A model generated the notes under the pieces. It ran no database searches and was not told where the DNA came from. It saw only the letters and a program-made list of their open reading frames with translations. 64,000 nt of DNA. It comes from Mortierella sp. BCC40632. Lineage: Eukaryota > Mortierellomycota > Mortierellomycetes > Mortierellales > Mortierellaceae. Location of the stretch: contig WAEK01000008.1 of assembly GCA_011634665.1 (NCBI GenBank), positions 1,605,501 to 1,669,500 on the forward strand, read 5' to 3'. The translations under genes and the position numbers were made by a program. Shown one piece after another: positions 21,454 to 30,019 of this stretch. Positions within the stretch are counted from its first letter, which is position 1, and the number at the start of each line of letters is the position of its first letter.

Positions 21454-24400
21454 CTAGTTGGTTATCCGGCGCAAGAACCATGGCCATTCCATCTTGGACA
21501 ACCAGTGGTGTACCGCCATTGCCATGTTGTGAGCCCCATTGATATCACGATCACGGCCTGCATCATGCTGGACCCCTCCTCCTGCCTTGCATACAAGATT
21601 TCTTTTCATCTCCTCTGTTTTCAAACCACAGAGGCAGCATTGTCGCGATGTCTTGAACTCGTCAACCAGGCAGACTATGATTCCCATCCCTTGTGCCTGT
21701 CATCCACAAATAAAACGATTAAATCGTTAGCTACTCTCCTCACTTTGGTCTACACAATTGCTCATATTAATGTTCATTACCATCTGGCACAGCCTCTCCA
21801 ACACAACGTATGTCCCACTCGTTCCACCGTTCAATGGTTTGAATACTCCATCCCAATCGCGAGGATAACCTGTCGCTTCGATGGTAAACTGGGCTTAGGC
21901 AGAGGCTCTTTCATATCTTCTGCAGGTTCGAGATTGGCAATGCTGACTGTTGTCCGCAAAATATGCGAGAGTCGCTGGTCGATCTCTGCAGCATGTTCTT
22001 GTTGTTTTCGAAACTTGAGCGTCTTGTACGCCATCGATCCATAGAAAGATCCAAGTGATCTGTCCGCATTGAGCTTCGACAGGACATGGTCTTCCGTGCT
22101 CTTGGAGAGCTGTTTCAGTCGAGTCTCCTCAGCAGCCTCACCTCCAGGATCGCCAATCGTTACTGGGGCTATCGTTTGCTCTACTGCATTGATCCCGTCT
22201 GTCTCCTTGGCGAGTTGCATTAGGTGTCTCATCCCCTGTGTGTGCCAGTTGTATGTCCCTCTGGAAAGGTGGTGGTTGGAAGCTTGGTTGGGCCGTGCAC
22301 TGTCAACGATCACTGCTGTGACAAGCTCCGCTATCCCTGGGTCAACCCCAATCACTACGTAGCTATCGCCAACAAGCTGTAAAACAGTCTCTTTGTTCGC
22401 AAAGAGCTCTGTCGCATACCGGATAGTGGTTCGGCCTACGTTCAGAGGATGAGCACTTGCGTTGGCTGCCTCGACTTTGATCTTGGCCTTTGAAACTTTT
22501 CAGTCTTTGGATCTAGAGGACGGTACGCAAGCAGCCGCAACTGATATCCGTCCGTTACCATCGTCCCTCGCAAGCAGTATTTCTGCTGTGGAGAAATCGC
22601 TGCTGGCATGCTTTCTTTCTCGATCTGGCAACTTTTGGTTTTCTTCAGAATTGCAATCCTCTCCTTTGTCATCTCGACAAATTGAGTCTTTAGTTGACCA
22701 TATCGTCTCTTGGCTTCACTCTCGTCGCCCTGAGCTACTGCCGTCGAGCTTTCTGCTCTTTTTCGCCCTGGCAATCTCTGGGCTGCCTCCCTCGAGCTCC
22801 TCTTCCGCCATTGCAAAAGAGTCGAAAAGACTTGGAACTTGAGACGATGAGGGGCCTCCCAACACAGGTAGTCTTGTCGTAATGCTGCTTTTTGTCTCCC
22901 ACCGACAAAGAGCCTGTAGTAGATCTCGCCTGGATGATTGGATGCCTTCGAAGATCCCTCTCTCTGGGAGCTGACTCCTAACAGGTCCTTGATTATTCCT
23001 TGTTCCACTTTGTGCTCCAAATCTTGTCGAAAAATAGCGCGGACAAAATACTGTTCAGAAATGGTGAGAAATGACGTTGACTCTTTTTTGCAGTAGGAGC
23101 TAGTTCTAGTCGGTCCTTGATGGGCAGCTGGAAGTTGAGGACTGTGAAGACCTCGGCCTGGCTAAACGCCTCTGATATTCCTTTTTCCTCTACTGCTGCC
23201 AGCATGGCTGCTCCCTCTGTTGATTGTGCCCATCCTGGGTTCAGCCGACACACCTAGAATATTAGTTTTAGTTAACAACTAAAAAAAAAAAAAAAGAGCA
23301 TGAACCACTTACTCGTTTGATCAACTCGGGGACAAACTCGACAAACGTTTTGCACAACATACTGTACAGATTCCGGCCAGAACTCTCAAAAAAACACTGT
23401 GGTACTTGTCCTTGTAGGTGCGACTGGAGCCGATCTCGTTGTTGTTTGAAATTGGGGCCTGCACTCTTTGCAAAGTCGTCTACTACCTCCCTGGCTAGAC
23501 TCATGCCAACAGTCCCTCGCTTTGTTCTGTTTTCATAGTATAGCAGCATTAAGAGCTGGCGGCAAAAATCCTCCGTATCTAGGATCTGTAACTTTTTTCT
23601 GCCATCCTCTTGACTCCCCATTCACAGAGTACATGGCTGCAACAGTCTTGGCAACAAACCACCGTACGATGGCCAGTCCAATTTTTGTCGCCTCCGAGTG
23701 GCATTTGGCGAGTGCTAGCACCGTGTCGGCAATATACTTGGCAGCTCCACTGCGCTCCTCTTTGGTTTTTGAAGGCAACCTCTCCTCCAAAACTGACGCT
23801 ACTCGCCACAGAATCGGCTCGCGCTTCTGGGTAATACAGTCAGAAGTTGAGTCCAATGCTTGGTCAATTAGATTGCCAGGCGATACTCTGTTGGATGATC
23901 CTGTTCCCATTACGCTTCCTGTTCCTAGAGCCGTTTGAACTGCAAGCCTTGATGCCTTTGCTCTCGCCAACTTTTTGCATTGTCGTTTCGGTGGAGGATC
24001 TGGTGGTGCGTTTGCCTTTTTTGCTTCACTTGCTGATGCTCCTCTCTTGATACCTTGCCTACATTTGGATCAATCGAAAAAAATGTCAGTTCTCGCATCC
24101 TTTATTTTTTTAATTACATCAATCCAACCTGCAAAGTCGCATACACCTTGCCTTTTGAGAATCTGCTTGTCAGAGTCGAGTCGTTCGCCCACAGGGCACT
24201 CTTGTTGTTGTATTTTCAACCCCTTGGCCTTGTCTTTTGTGTGTTCGATGTTCCCTTGAGCCGTCTCGCCAGCAACACTTGGGTCGGAGACCTCCTCATC
24301 CTCTTCCTCATCGTGAGATCTTGGAAAATTTTCGATTAACCCCATGCCTCGAGGTTGGACAAGCTTAAAACTCGGCTTTGTTTGTCCCCTGACCGGTCGT

Positions 24401-24489
24401 TTCGTAGATCTAGGTCCACGCCATGTCGGCCCAGCGTCTTCATTTCGCTGTTCATCAACAAGCAAAAATGAAAAGGGCGCTCTAGGCAA
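21454..24489 (-). pseudogene. Degenerate Fanzor/TnpB-like RuvC nuclease gene
   Basis: Read on the minus strand, segments in different frames give a collinear Fanzor-like protein: an acidic linker, a basic putative nuclear-localisation region (about 23965-24055), a helical N-terminal part, a TDGYQL strand motif, RuvC-I as VIGVDPG (Asp codon 22341-22343), a candidate RuvC-II segment (IGMEYSN, about 21845), the VDEFKTS lead-in, a zinc-ribbon with CCLC and a single later Cys, and RuvC-III as RDINGAHN (Asp codon 21544-21546). One intron (about 23255-23311, GTAAGT...TTCTAG) splices cleanly. At least four one-base frame changes interrupt the frame: near 23608-23616 (A run), 23028-23034 (T run), 22495-22500 (A run) and 21838-21845. 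Either the gene is decayed or the assembly has homopolymer errors. It is probably continuous with the XPG-like segment upstream. Confidence 0.72.
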
Positions 24490-24511
24490 TGGTTCTAAAC
24501 CTAGATGACAT

Positions 24512-24545
<34 letters not shown>

Positions 24546-24630
24546 AGTGGACAAGTACCATTAGATATGAATCCCTGCAGCGTCGTAGGACTAAGGAGTC
24601 AAGTATCGAAAAAAAAAAAAATACTCAGTC
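24490..24630 (-). other. Intron-like A-rich spacer in the XPG-Fanzor composite
   Basis: It contains a 26-base A run (24519-24544) next to eight Ts, and a second A run near 24609-24621. A short segment between (about 24563-24595) reads as an exon-like piece, but I could not assign all splice sites in frame. Confidence 0.4.
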
Positions 24631-25352
24631 TTACTTACTTCGTGCTTTAGACTTTTCTTGCCTAATCTGAAAGTTGAGTCTGGAAAGCTCCTCGGGGAAT
24701 CTCTTTGTGGCAGCCAAGACTAGGTCCAACAGGCTGCTCGTCTCGGAAGACGTGGCTGGGAGCTTGAGAGGCGTCTCTTCCGCGTCGAGAAAGATCTTGG
24801 CCGCGGCATCAAAGTTATGCGGATCTGCATCGTGGAACTTCGTGTATCTTGCCAACAGCGCACGTGCAGTCCTTTGGCCTGCTGGTGAACGGTTCCACAG
24901 CTTCACAAGAATATTCTGGTTCTTGGTGATACCAAATCCTTTGAGGTTGTCGCAATAATCATTACCTGAAGTAATGGCAATCGTCTGCCATACCCCAAAG
25001 TCAGGAACCCCTAGTTTCTCTAGGGCTTGGTTGTCGACTGTAAAAAGATAGAATGTGGACCTGTTGCTGTAGTCTTGCCTGAGTACATGGACGTTAGGGA
25101 TGAACAGCATGTCACTATCAGTGGTCGCGACATAGATCCGTTGGCTGCTCTCCATTGCTTCATGTCTAATACAGTTGTCGGCCTCGCCAGAGCAGAGGTC
25201 GATCTCTAAAATTCCTCACGGCGCAAGGAGAGCAATTCCCGCACACCCAACTCCGAGTCAACAACCCATAATGGCACAACCCTGAGAGCCTTGGTGAAAG
25301 GCTGATTCGTCTGATTCATCGTCTTCTCATCTGAACCGCGCCCATCTAATTC
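24631..25352 (-). pseudogene. XPG/FEN-like nuclease domain at the 5' end of the Fanzor-like gene
   Basis: The minus strand shows the XPG-I signature: a GEAD motif at about 25175-25190, then TTDSDMLF at about 25108-25130. Downstream is a helix-hairpin-like region with SGNDYCDNLKGFGI, the usual XPG/FEN order of acidic catalytic residues followed by the H3TH DNA-binding part. An upstream piece (about 25215-25350, WVVDSELG) is in another frame and is joined either by an intron or by a one-base loss near 25207-25212. The frame continues towards the Fanzor-like part on the same strand with short intron-like spacers, so I read both as one composite gene. The extreme N-terminal XPG-N part is not seen; the next gene starts divergently at 25460. 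Confidence 0.7.
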
Positions 25353-25354
25353 GT

Positions 25355-25432
25355 TCTCTTTCTCATCTTCCTTTCTCTTTCGCATTTTCCCCTCTCTTTC
25401 TCATCTTCCTTTCTCTTTCGCATTTTCCCCTC
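25355..25432. repeat. Two tandem copies of a 38-bp pyrimidine-rich unit
   Basis: The unit containing TCTCATCTTCCTTTCTCTTT begins at about 25361 and repeats at 25399. It lies in the CT-rich leader of the Kre9-like gene at 25460. Confidence 0.9.
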
Positions 25433-25459
25433 TCTGTCTCAAATTCAAACTAGACCTAC

Positions 25460-26404
25460 ATGAGACTTATTCCCTTTATTTTTACGGCCTCGCTTGCCGC
25501 GGTTTCCAATGCTCAGTTATTTTTTTTGTAAGTTTTGTCCTCTTTAGTGCACTATCCTTCATCACCGACTTTGAACTAACACTTGTTGCCTTATTCATGT
25601 ATCTGTAGTGAGCCAATAAGTCGAACTGTTTGGACTAGTGGGATGCCACAGATCATTAGTTGGTCTAGTAACTGCACTAGCATGGGAGCAGCTGGTCGCT
25701 CTCTCAGCATTGAACTTTACAGGGGACCTGTCACTGCTCTCCAGCTTGTAACAATCCTGGGGACTCTAGACTGCACTGGGAATATCTCCAGCATGAGTGT
25801 CGCCATCCCAAGCAGCATTTCTCCAGGAAACGACTACGCTATTAGAGTTGCGACAACACCAAGTCACTCTTACTCGGCTCAATTCAGTATCAGAGGCCCT
25901 ACAGGTCCGAACACGACTACGACTGCAACTACGACAAGCACCCCAGTCTCGTCTGCACCGGATTCTAGACCCTCAACATCTCGTGATCCTAAACCCACAG
26001 GACCTAGTGCTATTAGTCCGCCTACACCCACTGAAACTAAGGAACCCACAGAATCTGGTTCTTCTGCTGGGCTAATTGGCGGCGTGGCTGGAGGGGTGGC
26101 TGTGATAATTGTAGTTGTTGTCGTTTTCATATTAAAGAGGAGGAGACGCAGAGCTTCAAAGCCAACTGAAGAGGTGGAAGAAGCGAGTATTGGAAACGCT
26201 TCGACTCAGGACAGTATTCAGGTGGAAGTCAAGTCGTCGGATTACACAACAATCGGAGAGGAGCCAGCCTTCTCTCAGCCATCAAGTCCTCTTTATCCAT
26301 CTCGTCCTTCGGCTCCTCAATACATACCTCGCTCTCCTCAAACTCTATCAAATCCAAGAAATCCTCATGCAGTGCCCCGACCCTCTAACCCTCAGGAATA
26401 CTAA
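25460..26404 (+). CDS. Kre9/KNH-like domain cell-surface membrane protein 2
   Basis: Exons 25460-25527 and 25609-26404, phase 2, 287 residues. A signal peptide (MRLIPFIFTASLAAVSNAQ) precedes a Kre9/Knh1-type Ig-like domain: EPISRTVWTSGMPQIISWSS, CTSM, SLSIELYRG, CTGN, IPSSISPGNDYAIRV and YSAQFSI. A Thr/Ser/Pro-rich stalk (about residues 130-200), one transmembrane helix (GGVAGGVAVIIVVVVVFIL region), a run of Arg/Lys stop-transfer residues and a Pro-rich cytoplasmic tail of about 85 residues follow. It is probably a wall-associated or sensor-type surface protein; the ligand is unknown. AATAAA lies at 26450-26455, about 46 bases past the stop. It is a paralog of the gene at 15442. Confidence 0.85.
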
Positions 26405-27474
26405 TCGTCAGTCATGTGCGTCAATCCAAAATCTATCAAAAATAGAATCAATAAAGGCTCCTTCTCGATGATTTACAGGCGACCATTCCATCCACCTGAC
26501 ACGCTGATTGGACAATTGGCCGTGTTACACATCCATTCAGCGAGGATTGCTGGAAGCTTAGAGCTCCATGTCTCTTCTCGTTAAACTTTGGTGCAGCACC
26601 GCGTAAGAATAGACCGTTGGTCATCAACTGGAGACGCATTTAGTAAATTGTCAATAGCGAGCTTCAATTTTTTGACAGCGGAGCATTAGTATTTTGGGCT
26701 TGGTTTGGCTTATCATGGCCGCCTCAAAAAAATGTACCAGCTCGAGGGCAGGATTAACTAACTAGGGGGGAAAGTGTTGCAACATGGGGATGTTTGTTAT
26801 GCCCTGCAGCCTTAAACGAATCAAAGATGACCTAGAGCCTAGAAAAGGGGTACAGAAGTCACGGTTTCTACAGAATATTAGTATCTTTCACGGACCTAGT
26901 AGGAACCTCCACTCCGAATTGCTGGACAATCCGTATTGAAATAGGCTCAACCATCCAGATACTTATCGCTTGAGGAGGAAGGGATAGGGGGGGGGGCTCC
27001 GTGACATCCAAGAGAAAATCACAAGTTGGATTAGGACGGTGGCTTCAAGCATCACGCCGGAGGAGGCCAAAGTCCTCCCTCGCTTGAGCTTACACTAATT
27101 AGAATGAAAGACTAGAACGAGCATGTCCCGTCCGACCGATTGAATACCAGACTATAGACTGGTATTTTTTTTTTTTTTTTTTTTTAGCTTAAATTCGCCA
27201 GGATAGTGAACCGTGGTGGAAACATGATGACTGGATTTCTGAAGACAATAGTATCCCTTTGTTCAATTGAATTCGACTGCTGTACATTGGAGTTCGGCTA
27301 TAGAAATCTAATCATTTATTCTGCCTACTTTCTGTGGCATCCAGCGGGATGGTTATCACAAGTTCCTCCATATTCCAACAATCGCAAACACTATACTCTG
27401 CCTGCTTCAAGTTGAAAGATATCCTTTGCCTGTGTAACAACACCAAACGCATATGTACCCAGTGTTCATTTCAA
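26405..27474. other. Intergenic, no gene seen
   Basis: About 1 kb without coding support. It contains a short inverted repeat with 7-bp arms followed by a 21-base T run (27145-27185). Confidence 0.45.
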
Positions 27475-27966
27475 TTACTCTGTAATTCCCGTTCCGCAGA
27501 TGAATGATTTTGTCTTGAAAGTACCAAGGTTGCTTATTCCCGCCTTTGTCACCTCTTTAGAGACTCCTCCATACTCTATCGAATCAAACAGTCTGAAAAA
27601 CTCTCCATTCTCAGCTGTGTATTTCGCAGAAGAAACTCCAGTGGTGATTTCAGTTTCATCGAGGGCAATACAAACATCCGACGCCTCAATAATGTGATGC
27701 TTGCAGATCCCTTCTTTGAAATCGGGCCCCGACCAAAGAGTCAGCATATTATCTTCTGGTGGAGGTTGATCCTGAGGCATGCTAACAGCGGTGATTGATG
27801 AAAATAGCAAAGTACATAATAGTATGTTGGTCAAAACGCCTACCCTGCGAGTGGTTTTGTATGGGTTATTGTAAGACTTCACTAGAGTCGGGGATGTTCT
27901 GATTCGTGTGTAGTTCCGGCGTGAAAGCCTTGAGAGTCGATGTAGTCGCAAGATGGGTAAGTTCAC
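27475..27966 (-). CDS. Small secreted protein, possible beta/gamma-crystallin-like fold
   Basis: An open frame whose C-terminal ~105 residues look like a mature secreted domain after a hydrophobic segment (ILLCTLLFSSITAV, about 27785-27825). The mature part has Cys residues in GICKHH, DVCIAL and SFICG, and a strand-rich pattern (LTLWSGPDFKEG, GVSSAKYTAEN, FFRLFDSIEYGG) reminiscent of beta/gamma-crystallin-like small secreted proteins. That assignment is tentative. No ATG precedes the hydrophobic segment in this frame, so the real start is probably in an upstream exon beyond a poly-T tract (minus strand). The stop is at 27475. Confidence 0.5.
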   Translation of the reverse strand: MNLPILRLHRLSRLSRRNYTRIRTSPTLVKSYNNPYKTTRRVGVLTNILLCTLLFSSITAVSMPQDQPPPEDNMLTLWSGPDFKEGICKHHIIEASDVCIALDETEITTGVSSAKYTAENGEFFRLFDSIEYGGVSKEVTKAGISNLGTFKTKSFICGTGITE

Positions 27967-27993
27967 CTTTCTTTAATAGTTGATGAGGGTTGG

Positions 27994-28027
<34 letters not shown>

Positions 28028-29046
28028 AAGAAAGAAAGAAAGAAAGAAAGACAAGTTGTCATTGGATATATAGAGAGAAGAGACACCCGACGCGCTGTTC
28101 AATTTTGGGTTTTTAAAATGAGAGAGGAGAGAGAATAAGAAAGAGAAAGAGAAAGAGAGAGATTAGAAGACGGTGAGGAGGGGTACCTTTGGGACAGGGG
28201 GTGGGGGCGCATTGAGGACTATGTTAATGATGGAGTGCATGCAAATATCCAGACTAGGGAAGGATGTTGACCAATAGTCTACAGCGATTCTGGTTGGTGG
28301 AAACAGGTGTTCATAGCGACGTTGTTTTTGATCCCTCAATGCCAGCCTTTTCTCTCTTTGGAAAAGGCACGCTTGGATAGTTTATTCCTGTTCACCATAC
28401 TTCAATTTATGCAGTGCTGCTGGTCACAATTAGAGGGAGCAATGAAGAAAAGGATAGGTGACGGGATTGACTCAGGAAAAGACATGGGTTAGAGGAAAGA
28501 GAAGGGATGAGAATAGATTGACAAGGGAGGATGGGTTGGTTTGGATCTAGTTGCTAGTGTGAGGAGCAGAGTAAGCATTTGTCAGGCGTGAGCTGCTACA
28601 GTCTGATGAAGTTCAGAAGGTTGGATAGAAGAGTGGAGAGTGGAGACAATTAAAAAAAAATGGGAGAGAGAGGAGGGACAGAGGGAAAGAGAGGGATCAT
28701 AGGATCACGTGAAGAATGGAGAATGTCAAGAATTCATCAGTGTTGTTGTTAGCAGAGACATTCGAGGGTTTGTAAATAGCGATAACTAGATTGTGGCAAC
28801 CAAGCGTGCATTGCGATTTTGCTTTTTGATCTTTTGATGTCGGTTCATTCTCTCCCTGTATCGACTGAAGGCTCATTGAAAAGTTGGACTTTTGGGAATA
28901 TCTGTGTCCCCAATACCATTTCTTGCGATGACACTTCTATCCCCATTACCTTGGCTCCAATACATCGCATTCAGGCCCTACCCCAGGATCCATTGACTGT
29001 CACTGTCGCATAAGTTGAATGAATTTTAAGTATCACTTTTCTCAAG
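27967..29046. other. Intergenic with homopolymer and GAAA microsatellite
   Basis: Apart from the A-run/GAAA tract and GA-rich stretches (28110-28165, 28660-28700) nothing gene-like is supported. Confidence 0.45.
27994..28050. repeat. A32 homopolymer followed by (GAAA)n
   Basis: Thirty-two As (27994-28025) run into about six GAAA units. The structure resembles the tail of a retro-inserted sequence, but no element body is recognisable next to it. Confidence 0.9.
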
Positions 29047-29280
29047 GGGTTTTCTCTAGAGGCTGATCAACATCGTAGCCTTCATGCATAAAAAAATGGG
29101 TCTTGTGAGGGGGGCTGTCGTAGATTTGCGTAGAGTGGGAACCACATTTGCAGAGGCGGAGTCTGAACAAGATGGTGGATGGATTGATTTGATCTCTGAA
29201 AAGTGGCTCTCGTGAAGGAGAGGGGAGGGAGAATGAAGAACAGACGATATTTCTCGAGTCGAATCTGGATAATTGCGGAT
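29047..29280 (-). pseudogene. Short relic of the orphan family
   Basis: The minus strand retains EPLFRDQINPSTILFRLRLC, CGSHS and HEGYDVDQPLEKT in the order of the conserved block of copies A, C and D (EPRFRDHFNPF, LYFLCECGSHT, HEGYDVDQ). DNA similarity extends upstream to about 29280, where the YPIPRLFIILP-equivalent is shifted out of frame. Nothing of the N-terminal exon or the C-terminal half remains. It lies about 740 bases from the 3' end of subtilisin 2. Confidence 0.75.
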
Positions 29281-30019
29281 CGATCGAGAGCCTATTGCCA
29301 TTTATTTCTTTCTGTTTGTCCAAACTGCAATTCAATACTTTTGAACTCTAGACTAGAGACAGGGGACAAAAAAAAAAGAAAAGAAAAGAAAAGAAAAGGG
29401 TCCTTTGAATACCTCTTTACCTTGAAAAAGTATTACACTGACCAGCATTCCCTTGAGGTTGTCTTAATTCACGTATTTCGGCCACTATCTCATCCAAGAG
29501 AATCAGCTAACCAATGGATATCAGGTATACAGGTATCATATGGAGATAAAGAATAGAGAGGGGTGGTATTGTGGCCAAGAAAAATGTAGAGGAAGCAGAG
29601 GATCATCTAAGACGGTCTCCTTTCCTTTCATTCCTCAGAGACTGATACCTAATAGGCACCGAGAATTACACTTCCTCATACGCTCAGACCACCAAATAGC
29701 TTTTTTTAAGTATCCAAGCATCCAACAACCTGCCAACCCTTAACCCCTATAGAACATCCCGGGCATTTTCAAGACAAAGCCAAAACTATGACACTGCGCC
29801 GGGGGCCCTCTCCCCACATTTCACTATTCAACCCCTAAAAGTTTGCCATTGGTAGAATGATGGTATACAAATTGTATTAAAAGTGCGGTTGCGGAAGTAA
29901 GAGGATAGTCGTTGAGCAATGGAGGAGGAAGGGAAGGGGGGCTTCTGCTATAGTCATTTAAAGCCTATATCATAATCCGGGAAATGTCATGAAAAAAAAG
30001 GTATAGGTACCAGCCCCAT
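29281..30019. other. Intergenic 3' of subtilisin 2
   Basis: No gene is supported. It includes an (AAAAG)n tract near 29371-29398. Confidence 0.45.

Noticed and set aside
21415..22362. Plus-strand open frames of 209 and 97 codons over the Fanzor-like gene
   Set aside because: Antisense shadows; the minus strand carries the RuvC and zinc-ribbon motifs in order.
27994..28050. Retrotransposon tail
   Set aside because: The A32/(GAAA)n tract has no recognisable element body, reverse transcriptase or target-site duplication next to it.
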